NCBI RefSeq assembly: GCF_037975245.1
Contig: NC_092575.1
Span: forward strand, 5,932,501-5,996,500
From: Apostichopus japonicus
Taxonomy: Eukaryota > Echinodermata > Holothuroidea > Aspidochirotida > Stichopodidae
DNA: 64,000 nt
Reading direction: 5' to 3'
Shown one piece after another: positions 50,672 through 62,652 of this stretch; within the stretch, counting starts at the first letter, position 1, and each line of letters begins with the position of its first letter. The position numbers were made by a program, and so were the translations under genes. The notes beneath the pieces were generated by a model that saw only the letters and a list, made by a program, of their open reading frames with translations, was not told where the DNA came from and did no database searches.

Positions 50672-53471
50672 TTTGCACAAAAAACGTTTTTGGCTCATTC
50701 AAAAGTGTTTTAGTACAAAAACAATACTTTGGTTCCTGTTTAGTCAAAAGAGACAGTAATTGAGAAAAAGTTGATGTCAAAGCTGACCAGAAACTTAATG
50801 CGTAAAAGCTCAATAACATACAGGTCACTCTGCGACGTTTAATGTGTGGAGTGTACCGCAGAAACAATAACAATGGACCTTCCACATAACTTCTCGTAAG
50901 AAAGTGAACCTTTATTAACTTCACTCTTCCAATAAACATGCTGCTACAGAGAAAGAAATGGTTGTTAGAATTGTTCACACATTTTTTAACTCATGTTGGG
51001 TAGCAATTCTTCAATTTAAAGTAAATTATGGTAGAAAAAACTGCCCCAAAGTGTGGTCTAACATCTAAAGATTCGTTGCTATGATAGGCCAGTATACATA
51101 CTGTGCCGTACGATATCAAGGTCGTGCTGCAATTGAATGTACAATGTTTTAGCCAGGGACGCAAAAATCTTCAAATTGCTTGCATCCGCAAACTTCTTTT
51201 TGTTTGAGAAACAAACCCCAAGTGCACACACTCACACCTAGGCCTATGCAAAACATGTCAATGCACATTTTAAACTGAACATCTTTCTTTTAAATATAAT
51301 CACAACTTCTATAAAGGACCAAAATTTCTAGCAGGATCCTCCAAGGATCAAAACATCAGGCCAACTTATTTTTAAACTATCACGCAATAGTTGAATCATT
51401 GGTTTGATCAGAAAATGTTTTGATTGGAGACAATGTATGGATTTTGTGGTAAGCTAACATCTCTGATCCTGATAAGGATATTTCATCTCACAGTATATTT
51501 GTTCTCTCCGTACTGAGAGTTGCTATTGTAAAATATGCATTCATATTCAAAGTAGTTTCTGTTGCAAATTTTTTTTTTTTTGCGGTCCCATTGACCAGAT
51601 GCTGCCATAAAAAGTTTTGGTGTAACGTTCATGTGTAAGCTACTGTACATTTTTCATTGTCAAAAGTGGCCATTGAAGTTTGAATTTTTTTTAATCGTCA
51701 TTGCGTATTAAGTTATTTACATAGGCCTACTGTAGTTTTTGTGGAGATGTTTGTTTGCAAACACTGCAAAGTGTCCAGGGTAAATTTTGGATCAGGTTTG
51801 AGGATTTGCGCATGTGTAGTTGAAACTCCGAAGGTCGAACAGGCCTTTCTACATGCGGTAGTGAACTGTGTGGAATTTACCAAGAGATATGCACACGGTA
51901 TTTACAGGGAGTTTGGAGATTTGGTTGTTGGAATTTCTACTGCAAGGTCAAAGCATGGAGCTACGAGTATGGAAGTACAAGGGTGGATGAAAGAGAGGCT
52001 GTGGGTGAAAATCGGTTGAAAAGGCAGGTCGGGTGAAAAGAGGGATGGGCCTGGTCGCCCCTTGTTAATTAGCAAAGCTAAGGCACAGAGCCATCTGGCC
52101 TATATATTGTGTATAACATTCACAAATTATGGGTAGTGATACGATCTCATCTTTACAACTACACCAGTAAAAGTTGGTCATACCATAAACGCAATTGGTG
52201 TTCCATGAAGGACGCCAGCATTTTATATGGGATGCAAACTTTTGGGGGGCTTGCGCCCCTGGGACAGAAACTTTTTGCTCTAGTAACATTTACTGCCTAT
52301 ATTTTTCTGGTATTTCTTCATCTGTTGTAATTAATCGTGTTTGCAGAACTTTTTTTAGTTTCCAGTCAGTGGATGCAATAATAATCCAATCCCCGAACTA
52401 AAAAGCTAAGGGTATGTCTCAGTCTCGTTGCAATTAATGAAGGCTTTCAAAAAGTCACAAAGTTTCTCTACAAAAGCAGATGCATTTGTAAGTGAAGGTA
52501 ATACCACCTTACAAAAACAGCGCCCCATAGATTCTATATTCCATATATATATAAGAGTGTCAAAAGTTATATGCAAAAACTGTTACCGTCTCAGTACAAT
52601 ATAGGCATGCCTAGTACAATCAATATCGTCAGTATGTGTTAGTGTCCATCAGGAAGTTCGCTTTGTGCGTAGTGTCATATTCTGCTAAAGAGAACTAAGT
52701 CACGGAAAGGCCTAAATATTTTGAAGCAGTGTACAACTCTTTTTCGTAACATGATCTTTCTTTTCCTGTACCAATGTGGTAAATCATGGCTGAAGAAAAA
52801 CAATGGAGTACGCACGTTAGAATAGCTAGGCAATCGTGGCTAATGAGTCTAGGCACATAATATCAAACTTAGGGCGACTTTACCTTTGGAGGACCTCTGC
52901 GTAGACTATGCTGCCTATTCGTCGGTTTGATGACTGGGAAACGAAAAGAAACTTAAATTTTGGTTTCCAAAAGTGTTTTTGCAACCTCCTACTACACAAT
53001 TTGTTGGCACTTAGGATATTTAATGTATGACAGTGAAGTGTTAGCGCTGAAGTGAATACCTTGATCGAATGTTTTTCCTCAACCGACTTTGCACATTGAA
53101 GTCACATGGTGACCTGCAGTCACGTGAGCACTTAGGGATTTTTTCGAAGAGCCATTTTCTTGTCCAAAACTGCTAGGTTTGATCAAGTTTTACCACATCC
53201 CATGATAAAAAATAAAAAAGACAATGTGCCATACATCAATGGGAAGGTACAAGGGTAAAGATTCAGATTAGAGGATGGTGAAAACCACCAGCTATGCATT
53301 TTAATAGACCTGTCCTACTTTACTTTCACACTATCATAGCATATAAGCCTGTAGTGTATTACCTTTGGAGAGAAAATCATGAAAATGTTAGATTTTCATT
53401 CTTGCATCCAATCCATATTTTTATGCCCGCGTTCTCTTTTCCTTTTTTTGATTTGAAGACAGCATTCCAAG

Positions 53472-53602
53472 ATGGAGGATACCATGGCGATATTTCGTAT
53501 GGCAGATGCAGTCTGTTTCGATGTAGATAGCACAGTCATTCAGGACGAAGCAATCGATGAACTCGCCAAATTTTGTGGAGTCGGACATCAGGTAGAACTA
53601 TT
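53472..53602 (+). CDS. PSPH: PSPH exon 1 coding part (motif I)
   Basis: It starts MEDTMAIFRMADAV followed by CFDVDSTVIQDEAIDELAKF and ends two bases into a Leu codon at the donor GTAAGT. An acag at 53459-53462 could be an acceptor joining a non-coding first exon upstream. Confidence 0.93.
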
Positions 53603-56600
53603 GTAAGTTAAACAAGTATATCCTGTTTCTTGGAGAATAAAAAAATCAAATGGGGGAATTGCTTTGACAAGTTGTAATTTAATATCATCTCCCACTCTCT
53701 GTGGCATTTTTGTATAATTTGCTACATCCAAGTTTTAAAGTTTGGTACCTCAGCAGCTGCCATTAAGAGTTAAGTGATTTCCGGACTGTAAAAATCAAAA
53801 TCATTTTCATATTTATTGATTGTTCTCTCTCTGATCACGATGGATTTTTTGTTGTTAATTGAATGATAGTTGAAGGAAAGTATCCATAATATAGTGGTGC
53901 TCATTGAGGGTACTAGAATCATTTTGGTGAATTCAGGTAAAGTACTGTACTGAGATGTTATATGTAATATATATTTCAAAGGTTAACTTTGTTTTGGTCT
54001 GTAAAAGAAGTCATTTCTACGTACTGTACACTAGCTTCTATGAAATGGGGAACACTATGCTATATGCATTCCTTGATACTACACATTTCCTATTACTATA
54101 TTGTATTTATAACCAAGAGGTCACTAGAAGCTAACAGGTGTGGTTAGGTGTAGTAGATGTCACTGACTTACCCACCGGTCTCAACCCCCTCCCCCCTCCC
54201 CCCGCCAATATAAAAAGCCTTTTCCACACTAATGATTTGAACCTCAATTAGGGTATGATTTCATCTGTCACTAGAGAGGTTGTCAAGCTATTAAATACCC
54301 TGAACAAAGGAACATTCATTTTTCCAGTAGAAGACTGAATCAAACTTTTCATATAAACATCAGCTTTTTTTTTTTTTAGATGCATCGATATGACATACTT
54401 TTAGCTTCAGGTTTTGATACAAAATGCAAGTACTTGAGTAAACATTTCAAAAATGTGATTTAGGAAAGTAATGAAATTACAAGCTTTCAACAGAGTACAT
54501 TGGATCATTTTAATTAAAACTTGTATTAAAGTCAAATACAATTAACCTCTGAAGAATAATTAATTGTCAAATTATAGTAGGCATTGTCTTCATCCTTAGA
54601 TAGTATGCGATGAAACATGATCAGATCTTTCTCAATTACTTTTTCATATGTCTGCAATTCTGTTCAGCAGACACAACTTGTTTTTACTTTGATCGTAATC
54701 AACGGTACTGTACACAAAAGTGTTGTATCTGTATCCGGTTAAATATTTGTGTTGAGGTTTTGTGTACATAGTAAGTTTGCAAAACTTTGCATGGTCTGAA
54801 TGTTGTCACTGACAAAAATACTATGGTTTCCTGTGTAAAGGACTGCATATACATATATGCACTTGTATAGCAATTTGACCATTTTTGCATAGAATTTTGT
54901 GGTGCGATATCCGATAATTATTCACTGTGTAATATTTAATATTGGTTTGCAGGCTACTTGTATCCATTTGCTAAAGAACCTGATTGTCTGCAATAATTTA
55001 ACCATAAACGCATTCGATCTTTTCATTTTGACAGAACGAAGAAAGCGATGGATGGGAACATGTCTTATCAAGAGGCTCTACAAGCTCGTTTAGATCTCTG
55101 TAAACCCAGCAAACAGCTGGTTGACAAATTTAAAAGATCACATCCACCAAGGCTCACAAATGATATTGAGTTAGTGATTATTTTAGTACCCTTGGCTTTG
55201 CTTTTGTAAATGAGACTTGGTTGACTTGTTAGATATGTTGAATATGGATTTAACATTTTTGTACATATGTCATGTCACTTAAAGATAACAATGACAAAAT
55301 AATAGGGAGAGTGGGGGGGGGGGGAATCGATTGGTATTGATTTTAACATGATTTGTGTGTACGGTTTGCAAAAGGTAGCATGGAAAATATGATTTTAAAA
55401 CTTCTCATCATATCCAAATGGTAGTGGAAAAAAACTACAATATATCTGCTGTCTTTCTAAATTTATGTGTTGGTCATATATATTTTTTTTTCTGATTTTT
55501 AAAATTTTTATTGAAATCTCATAGCATTGTAGTTCTGTAGCATTGCTGATCAACATGCCATATTCCAATAAAGAAGTTAAAGCCAACAGCTTTTGAAATT
55601 TTGTGCATAATTGCCATCTTCTTTGACAGAATGTGTCCAGCTGACACTAGACTGAACCATGTGCTTATTTAACTTTCACTATTGTGTGTAGATGTCTTGG
55701 TTTGATACATTACAAACTGTATTTAGCAGAACAGAGGTGAGATAGACAGATGAAATGCAGAAAACCTACTTGTCAGCCATATATGCCTTCATGCAACAGT
55801 AATGTAGGCAATATGATAACTACAGAATTCAAACTGTTTCTGTGAGTTAATAAATGCAGTAGAAGATTTGATCTGCTTTTGAATTGCTTACTTGTACTGT
55901 AATTCTGCTAATATGTACCTTCTAAATCTGGTACCAGAAATAGTTTGGATTTTGGAATGTTGAAAAAGTCTTGAATTGACCAGATAAACAAACCCTATCC
56001 ACAATGCACAAGAAGAATGGTTCAGATTCTGGTATTTGAAACTTTTTCAGAAAAGTGGAAAATTGACGTGAATGCATTTAGAAGTCAGATGTTAATATTC
56101 TGATACCGTTAAGTGTACAATTTTGTGTGGTACACAATCGCTATGCCCACATCTTTCACAAAAGAATATGCAAATCAATTTTCTTTTTATGCAAGTTCAG
56201 TAGAGCCTGACTTGTTTCAATTGATGCTTAGATCAGCAGTGTTGCAATTTCTAAGGGTAGCTTACCCCAAGGCTTCAAGGGTGTTAAAAGGTGCCTATTT
56301 TGGGGGGGTCTGAATGTCTGTGTAATTTTGTTTTTGTGTTTGTGAGTTAGTTTGCTTTATTTCTCTCCATTTTATTTCTGTTTTATTTTTAGATTGTTAG
56401 TAGAGAAGCTTCATAAACGAGGAACAGCGGTCTACCTAGTGACAGGAGGATTCGCGTGCCTTGTCTCAGAGGTCTCTAAGAAGTTAAACATTCCAGATGA
56501 AAACATATTCTCAAATAGGTTATTATTTTACTTTGATGGTAAGCTTGCGAGTGTTGCATATTCTTTTCCTTTCTGGTTTCGATGATGATTGTATCCTATG

Positions 56601-59308
56601 CATTCATGATGGCATGTGTGTGTGAGTGCGTTTGTGATGCCCAGCTTGTAAACACGATATCTCAAGGAGGGAAGGTCAGACCAACTTCATATTTAGCTTG
56701 TAGAAGTACCACATTTAGTACAAGTAGCCCATTGTTTATGGTGGAGGTCAAAGGTCATTTGGGGTCACCAGGTGTCAAATTGTGAAAACCTTGTAAACAC
56801 GATATCTCAAGAAGGAAAAGTCAGACCAATTTCATATTTGATGTGTGGAAGTACCACATAAACTACAAGAAGCCTATTGTTTTTGGTGGAGGAAAAAAGG
56901 TCATTTGGGGTCACCAGGGGTCAAATTGTGAAAACCTTGTAATCATGATATCTCCATACTGTGGAAGCTTGGGCCGACCTCTAATTTAGTGTATGTAGAA
57001 GTACCACAATGAGTTAAAGAAGCCTATTGTTTTCGGTGGAGGTCGAAGGTCATTTGGGGTCATCAGAGGTCCAATTGTGAAAACCCCTGTACACCCTAAC
57101 TATACATTATGTCACCATCATGATGAAAACTACTTATGTTACATCATGGAAACCACAATGCATTTTTGCATTCTGGTTTGTTCTTATGGTTTGACATTTA
57201 TGAAAATTCCAAACTCCTTCACCATATTCTGGTAAAATTAGCAAAGCTCCTTTCCATATGGGTTGACAATTTATGAAAATTTCAGACCCTCCTTCACCAT
57301 ATTCTGGTAAATAAGCTAAGCTTCCATGTGGTATACCTTTAGATGTGTTCCCTACACACTAAAATGTCCTTTACACTAAGATGTTGTTGCATTCCCATCA
57401 CCATGTGTGTACTACATGGCCTCTTCTGTCTAAATATGGTACTGCACCTAGCACATCATACTCATCAGGCAATATATACACAGAACAGAGGAATGAAGTG
57501 TTGAGCAACATCAGCACCTAAAAGAGCGCCCTCTGTGGGGATGGATTATTGTAGCATTTGCATATTTAGATGATGCAATTTTGAGATTATTAATACTTGT
57601 GTGTCCATAGTATTTTTGAAACTTTAATATCAACCTTTTCCTGATATTCAAGGAACCTGATACAAAAACTTGACCTCGTTTGTCAGTATTATTTCTGAGT
57701 TATTATTAAATGATTCCTCTTTCCTTCTCTCTCCACAGGTAAATTTCATGGGTTTGACAAGACACAGTACACAGCTAGTTCCGGTGGCAAAGCTAAAGTC
57801 ATGGACCATTTGAAACAAAAGTTTGGTTACCAAAGACTAGTCATGGTTGGAGATGGTGCTACAGACATGGAATCTTCACCCCCAGCAGTAAGTTTTCCAC
57901 TTTTTTCTTCTTTTGAAAAAAAACACTTTTAGAAACTTTTGCTGCACTTTTTAAGTTGGCTGCAAAGTTGTCTGACGACGTGCTTCCTGGCTACCTGCAC
58001 AAGTGAGCGTTTTGTGAAAACCTTGCATTTCAGATGATTGGCTGCTAAAAATAGTTTACAGTACTTAGTTTTAGAAGCCCAGCCAACAATATAAAAATGC
58101 AAAAGAATATTTTGATCCTGAAATGAGTCCATAACGTTTCACTGAGTTGTCCTTGAATAGTTGAGGGTGAATCCCAAAAAGCGAGGTAGAATGACTTGTC
58201 TTAAGGCAGTGGTTTTCAACCTTGGGCTCGCGGGCCCATTTGGGCCCGCGAAGCCGATTTTGTGGGCTCGCGAGCATTGCCCCAGTAATGATTAATAATT
58301 GTGGCATTTTTGGGGGCTGGTGGCGGAGGCACATGATGATGTTTCTTAGGAAGCCTCTTCGATGAAACCTTGTACAACGGGTAAAATTTACTCAACCCTA
58401 ACCCTATAAGACTAGTATAAGAGAATTCGGTGACACCCACCAACCACTGCACACTACGTATTTACCAAGGTTATGATGTGTGGAAGCCTTGCTTTGTACC
58501 ATTGCCTTGTACCATTGAGGGTTGCAAGAAATCTTTGAGATAGGCTCTAATTGGGCAGTACCTGTCATCTGATCACGGAGGAACATACGTAGCTCTGATT
58601 GAGTCCCCGGGTCACTTGTGTCAAGAATACACTAATAAACGCTGTGAAATTGATTTTACGAAGTTGATAACTTCGTAGGGTAGGGTATGGGCTCGCGAGG
58701 ACGGCTCGGAAGACGAATTGGGCTCGTGATCGAAAAAAGGTTGAAAACCAAGGTCTTAAGGGATCCAAGGAAAAGGTTATCTACAGTCTAGTGTAGTACC
58801 AGGCAATGTAATCCCAAAGACTTAGACTTTAAAAATGTGGCATTCTCTACCAGTCGATAGTTTTGCACAGACACTTATATTTCCATGATACACTCAGGTT
58901 TGACAAGAACATGTTGCATGCACTTCAACAGCCATCATAAGTATGTCATCAGTGTTCAATATGGGTGGGGGAAACGAGATATCATTTTCATCATATAGCT
59001 CTCCTAGAGAATTATAATAAGTTTTCTGACAACCTTCTTAGACAAAACTTAGTTGTTTTTTTTTGCACTCCAGTGGTGAATTGCTATGAAGGTTTTATTA
59101 TTTTTTTTATTTATTGGTTTTAGTGAGAAATGTTTCCTCATGCAACTGTTATCTTGGTTTTAAAACTGACTCATAATATTCTTGTCTCTTCTCTTAACAG
59201 GATGCCTTTATAGGATTTGGAGGCAATCAAATCCGACCCAATATACAGAATGAAGCACAGTGGTACGTGACTAGCTTCAAGGAACTTATAGATGCTCTGG
59301 ATTTTTAA
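53472..59308 (+). CDS. PSPH: Phosphoserine phosphatase, complete, 5 exons
   Basis: PSPH is a cytosolic HAD-family enzyme catalysing the last step of L-serine synthesis: phosphoserine plus water to serine plus phosphate (Mg-dependent). Exons 53472-53602, 55035-55169, 56393-56538, 57739-57887 and 59201-59308 join in phase to 669 nt (222 residues; human is 225). Seen: motif I DVDST (nucleophile Asp17, acid/base Asp19), motif II TGG (Thr106; most relatives have Ser), motif III Lys155 in SGGKAK, and motif IV GDGATD with Asp176 and Asp180. Substrate-contacting Glu26 and Arg62 equivalents are present. The start is the first ATG after an in-frame stop at 53454-53456; a second in-frame ATG at 53484 has a stronger accATGg context and would shorten the protein by 4 residues. 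AATAAA at 59557-59562 is a likely poly(A) signal. Confidence 0.96.
53603..55034 (+). other. PSPH intron 1
   Basis: It contains a C-rich run near 54187-54204; no exon recognised. Confidence 0.8.
55035..55169 (+). CDS. PSPH: PSPH exon 2 (cap domain)
   Basis: The acceptor attttgacag precedes 55035 and the donor GTTAGT follows 55169. It encodes TKKAMDGNMSYQEALQARLD and LCKPSKQLVDKF, ending in ..LTNDI and a split Glu. The AM.G...(F/Y)..AL..RL pattern is the PSPH helical cap with its substrate-binding Arg. Confidence 0.94.
55170..56392 (+). other. PSPH intron 2
   Basis: A G-run near 55312-55325; otherwise nothing recognised. Confidence 0.8.
56393..56538 (+). CDS. PSPH: PSPH exon 3 (motif II)
   Basis: The acceptor tatttttag precedes 56393 and the donor GTAAGC follows 56538. 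It encodes LLVEKLHKRGTAVYLVTGGF, a conserved helix and NIPDENIFSNRLLFYFD, closing on a split Gly. TGGF is motif II. Confidence 0.95.
56651..57086 (+). repeat. Three-unit tandem repeat (144-145 bp) in PSPH intron 3
   Basis: Units start at about 56651, 56795 and 56940. Shared blocks are CACGATATCTCAAG, GTAGAAGTACCACA, AGCCTATTGTTT and GGTCATTTGGGGTCACCAG. Unit 1 has AGGTCAAAGGTCA at 56745-56757, a perfect DR1 arrangement of nuclear-receptor half-sites. Confidence 0.92.
57175..57325 (+). repeat. Two-unit short tandem repeat in PSPH intron 3
   Basis: ATGGTTTGACATTTATGAAAA and ATGGGTTGACAATTTATGAAA each lead to CTCCTTCACCATATTCTGGT, about 80 bp apart. Confidence 0.8.
57739..57887 (+). CDS. PSPH: PSPH exon 4 (motifs III and IV)
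   Basis: The acceptor ctctccacag precedes 57739 and the donor GTAAGT follows 57887. It encodes KFHGFDKTQYTASSGGKAKV ... RLVMVGDGATDME and SSPPA. It carries the catalytic Lys and the metal-binding Asp pair. Confidence 0.97.
57888..59200 (+). other. PSPH intron 4
   Basis: It holds the hAT-like element at 58207-58752; the rest is AT-rich with no exon. Confidence 0.8.
58207..58752. mobile_element. 546-bp hAT-like non-autonomous element
   Basis: The left end CAGTGGTTTTCAACCTTGGG and right end AAAAAAGGTTGAAAACCAAG are inverted repeats of the common hAT CAGTGGTT.TCAACC type. GTCTTAAGG at 58198-58206 and 58753-58761 is an 8-9 bp target duplication. GGGCTCGCG-type motifs recur near both ends. No transposase frame recognised. 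Confidence 0.88.
59201..59308 (+). CDS. PSPH: PSPH exon 5 (C-terminus)
   Basis: The acceptor ctcttaacag precedes 59201. It encodes DAFIGFGGNQIRPNIQNEAQ, WYVTSFKELIDALDF and stop TAA 59306-59308. DAFIGFGGN..R is strongly conserved in animal PSPH. Confidence 0.97.
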   Translation, partial: DAFIGFGGNQIRPNIQNEAQWYVTSFKELIDALDF

Positions 59309-59556
59309 AAACAAATAATTTGAAAAGCTTCTGTTTTAGGAAGAAAAAGATGTGACACGTTTAGACTCGTACCAATTGATTAGCGATCATTATTTTGTGA
59401 TTGCTTGATTCAATGGGGTGAGCAGCTAAGAACACGTAATTTAAAAAAAATTCCCAACTGGCAACTGGACTTTTCCATTCGTCCTTGCAAACTTGGTGCT
59501 GTTTGAAAGTTTGTGTTGTATTCATTGTTGTTGTTTTAACTTTTTAAAGTTGTAAT

Positions 59557-59562
59557 AATAAA
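59557..59562 (+). terminator. Candidate poly(A) signal of PSPH
   Basis: AATAAA lies 249 nt after the PSPH stop codon, followed by T-rich sequence. Canonical hexamer and position support it; cleavage itself is unproven. Confidence 0.55.
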
Positions 59563-61935
59563 CTCATAATTTGTTTATGGTTTATAGAACAATGTACTCT
59601 GCCAGTTGTCCTTCCATCCATCATAAAGGGACAGGCATTACTTCAAATTTTTAATTTAATTGGAACAGTTCTTTCGAAAAAGCAGAATACTTGAACTGCA
59701 GCTGGTAGAAATTTAATTTAAAGTATTCATTATGTATAAAGATAATCCATGAATAATCAACTCAACTGATGAGCTGATTGATCAGCCATAACCCGACAAT
59801 TAAGGTATCGGATGGAGAAAAAAAAATGTGTGCGCCTTATAGAAATTGATGTTTAAAATGACCAATGCCTAATTTATATAGTGGAAGTCAAAGACGACAT
59901 TTTCAAAGTACAATTTATAATTGAGTGAGCGTGTGAATGTTTAACAAGATGGCTTTTGAAGCTAAATATCTCTTAAGCATTGGCATTAAGTGATGCTACC
60001 ACAGTGGCTTTTATTCCCCGCTATCCAGGGTTTCATTTATTTATTTTGATGTTTTATCTTTCTTCTTGGAGCTACGGATGAAATGTTTTGAGACCGGTGA
60101 ACACGGACTGGTGTGGTCTATTATTAAACCTAGGTTACATTAGTTACTGTTTAACTTGATTTTGAAGAAAAAGTAAGATATCAGGCTGGTAAACGAGTCT
60201 TGCATCACATCATTATTTATTCTGTGGAATGGCAGCTGTGGAATTCCCCAAAAAGCATTTACTGATTCAAGAGAGCTTTTTTAAAGCCTGGAGGTAATTG
60301 TAGATATATCGTGTGCTGGTAATTAAGCGAGGCAACCAGGGTGTAACTGCTTGGTTTGCAAGAATTTGTTCTTTCTGGTTGTGTGTCTTCAACACAAATG
60401 ATAGATCACTGACAATGAGCCAATTGCCGACACCCAACACTCAACAAATGTCTTGTATAAAAGTCTTGCATGAAAGCTTAGGAGGTATTATTAAAATTCT
60501 TAACATAGGAACCAGAGGCTACCAACAACAACTTCCCTGTCCACTTAAGTTGTTGTGCCATGCAACTACACTATTTTGCTTGTTACAAGTAATGTGGGTT
60601 GGTGTGGTCTCGGTTGAGTAATCTCTTCCATTTGTATTGTCCTCGGACAGTGTAGCATGAACAATGCTCAAGGCTGTTGATGAATTATGTAGCAGACAGC
60701 CTCATAATGTCTGAAAGAAAGCCCCAATTTTTTTTTTTTAGTAGCATGCACTTTTGTTTAGTAAAACAAGCTTACAGTTAATGTTTTCATAATGATTATC
60801 ACATGTTAATTTATTTTGAGGAGTTGTAAAGAGCAAATAATTATAGTAAATTGTTTTAATGAAGATTGTTTGCAAGTGTTTTATTGTTTGTTTGTTTTGA
60901 TTTTTTCTTCAAGCAAAATAAATTCTGTTATATCCATTAAAGCAAGGACTTAAATATTTGTTACAACCAAATAATAAAGAAACAAGTTGAGCATGTTACA
61001 ATATCACTTAAACTTCCATGGAATACTATTTGTATTACTTAATACAGGAATTTGTTTTATTTTCTAAAATTATTCTAAAATTGCAGTGGTTCCCTTCCTA
61101 CCAGGTTCCTTCAAGTTACTGTTGTTCAGTACAAGCATGAACAAGTTTTTTTTTTCCCCATACAAAAATTGGGTTACCTAAAAGTTAAACCAATATAAAA
61201 ATAGTACTAGTAGAAAGGTTTGTCAGAAATACCTACAAATCGATACATCTTTTAAAAATCTGTGAATCCACCTGGGCGCTCACCTAACAGAAAACACGAG
61301 TGACGAGTAGCTAGAATTACTAGGTATTGACAATAACAACATCAAATCCCAATGTCCATATGTAACGACTTAGGGGCTATATTAGACATCTCTACCATGT
61401 AGCTGTAGGCTACCCCTTGGTGCTGTTATTCAATTTTTAGTAAAACTCGGAAATAAAATATCTGATTTGACAAACAGTTTTGTGCTCACATATTTGCGTG
61501 GCTGAAAACATTACTTTCCAAACATGCCCGCTCCCCTAATCTTCAAACAGTTACATTAACATGACAACAAATATTTCTTTGCCCTTAATAACAGTACTGG
61601 TAATAGTAAGTCTCTAGAGTATAGGGGAAAAAAAAAACATTTGAATCAACAATAGTAAAAAATTGCTTTAAAAACATCAGACCTTGCCGATTTGTGCCAG
61701 ACCTTAATAAGTGTCAAATCTACAGAAATTGAATTTGACAGTTTCACCTGCTTGTGAATTAAATGTGGATTTAGAATAAAATATGTATTCCACAATAAAC
61801 TAGCATTGCAAACTGAGGCTGCAAACGTCAAACTGAACTTTTGAAATTAATATTCAACAAATCGAAATGGAAATCTGCATGCATGTTTCACTAACTGCAG
61901 GCCGAGATGGCACAAATCGGGCGCTTGAGTATGTA

Positions 61936-61967
61936 ATCAGGGAGTTGTTATGGAACAACTCCCTGAT
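61936..61967. repeat. Perfect 14-bp stem hairpin
   Basis: ATCAGGGAGTTGTT, loop ATGG, AACAACTCCCTGAT. It could be a hairpin in the PLBD2-type 3' UTR or the core of a palindromic repeat. Confidence 0.85.
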
Positions 61968-62478
61968 GTATTGGTGTAGAAATAATCATGTGACATTATC
62001 TAGTAAAAAAATAAGCGTGGAAAAAGTTAAAGCAATAATTCAGCCTTGATGAAATTCAGTTTGGTTTCAGCCTTGATGAAATTAAATTTATGCACCACAG
62101 CATTTCAAGCTCGACCTTTCAGCCTGCTTGATGAATGAATAAGAGATATTTGTGTCTTCTCAGAAAATATAGGTAACAATAACACAGCTACCTCAGATAA
62201 AGCTCTCTTGGATATTATTTCAGAAATAGTACTCTTATAATCAAACCAATTTCACGAAAAGGCCTGCAGAAATTTCACAAACCTTCAGCCCCCAAAATGT
62301 ATCAGACTCTTGCGATGTTCACAAGGACATCACGGTTGCATAAAGTTTGCTGGAATCCCTCTCCTTCTTGTGTATAAAGTTTTGACTCCTTTCATTTTGT
62401 GATTTTCATTCAATCATACAGCTTTATCACTGAATACTTGTGAACGTATCTGCTCTTTAAGCTCCTCGCAGGGTAAAA

Positions 62479-62652
62479 TCAGTCGTTCCAATTCACATTT
62501 ACTGGGTCAAAGGCAAATCTGTCTGGCATACCCTCGTGGGAGAACTCCAGATCAAAGTCGGATTTGCTCCACTGGAATGGAACCTGCTGGTCCCACGTTG
62601 GTCCACTCACAGCCAGGAATGACAGGTCGTCCACCATCGAGCTTGAAATGAC
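62479..62652 (-). CDS. PLBD2: Phospholipase B-like protein, last exon (PLBD2-type)
   Basis: This family consists of lysosomal, secreted N-terminal nucleophile hydrolases whose members are described as phospholipase B-like or amidase-like. Seen: on the minus strand, an acceptor with a T-rich tract (tactctttcag) opens a 58-codon frame ending at TGA (62479-62481). The peptide runs VISSSMVDDLSFLAVSGPTW, then DQQVPFQWSKSDF and GMPDRFAFDPVNVNWND. The SGPTW.Q.PPFQWS ... F.P..V.W ending is the C-terminus known from PLBD2; PLBD1 ends differently. Upstream exons lie beyond the right edge or were not found in 62653-64000. The gene is convergent with PSPH. The match is from memory of family motifs; the choice of PLBD2 over PLBD1 is likely but not certain. 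Confidence 0.85.
   Translation of the reverse strand, partial: VISSSMVDDLSFLAVSGPTWDQQVPFQWSKSDFDLEFSHEGMPDRFAFDPVNVNWND

Larger units (their letters stand above)
46177..53471. other. Intergenic region between ERAL1 and PSPH
   Basis: The left part (46290-47345) is a cluster of inverted-repeat elements. Next come a 33-base T-run at 48790-48822, a GC-richer stretch near 49550-49790 that may hold the PSPH promoter, and an inverted repeat with telomere-like units at 50384-50671. Open frames at 48277-48597 and 51741-52019 show no recognised motif. Confidence 0.6.
59309..62478. other. Convergent intergenic region between PSPH and the PLBD2-type gene
   Basis: It holds the 3' UTRs of both genes. 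For the minus-strand gene, TTTATT (AATAAA on minus) at 61056-61061 is one candidate. A perfect 14-bp hairpin lies at 61936-61967. The 60313-60621 open frame has no recognised motif. Confidence 0.6.

Noticed and set aside
51741-52019. 92-codon open frame on + upstream of PSPH
   Set aside because: No recognisable family; the CKHC-type start is too short to support a zinc motif.
58071-58586. Minus-strand open frames within the 58207-58752 element as a transposase remnant
   Set aside because: The frames are short and show no hAT dimerisation or zinc-finger motif; the element looks non-autonomous.
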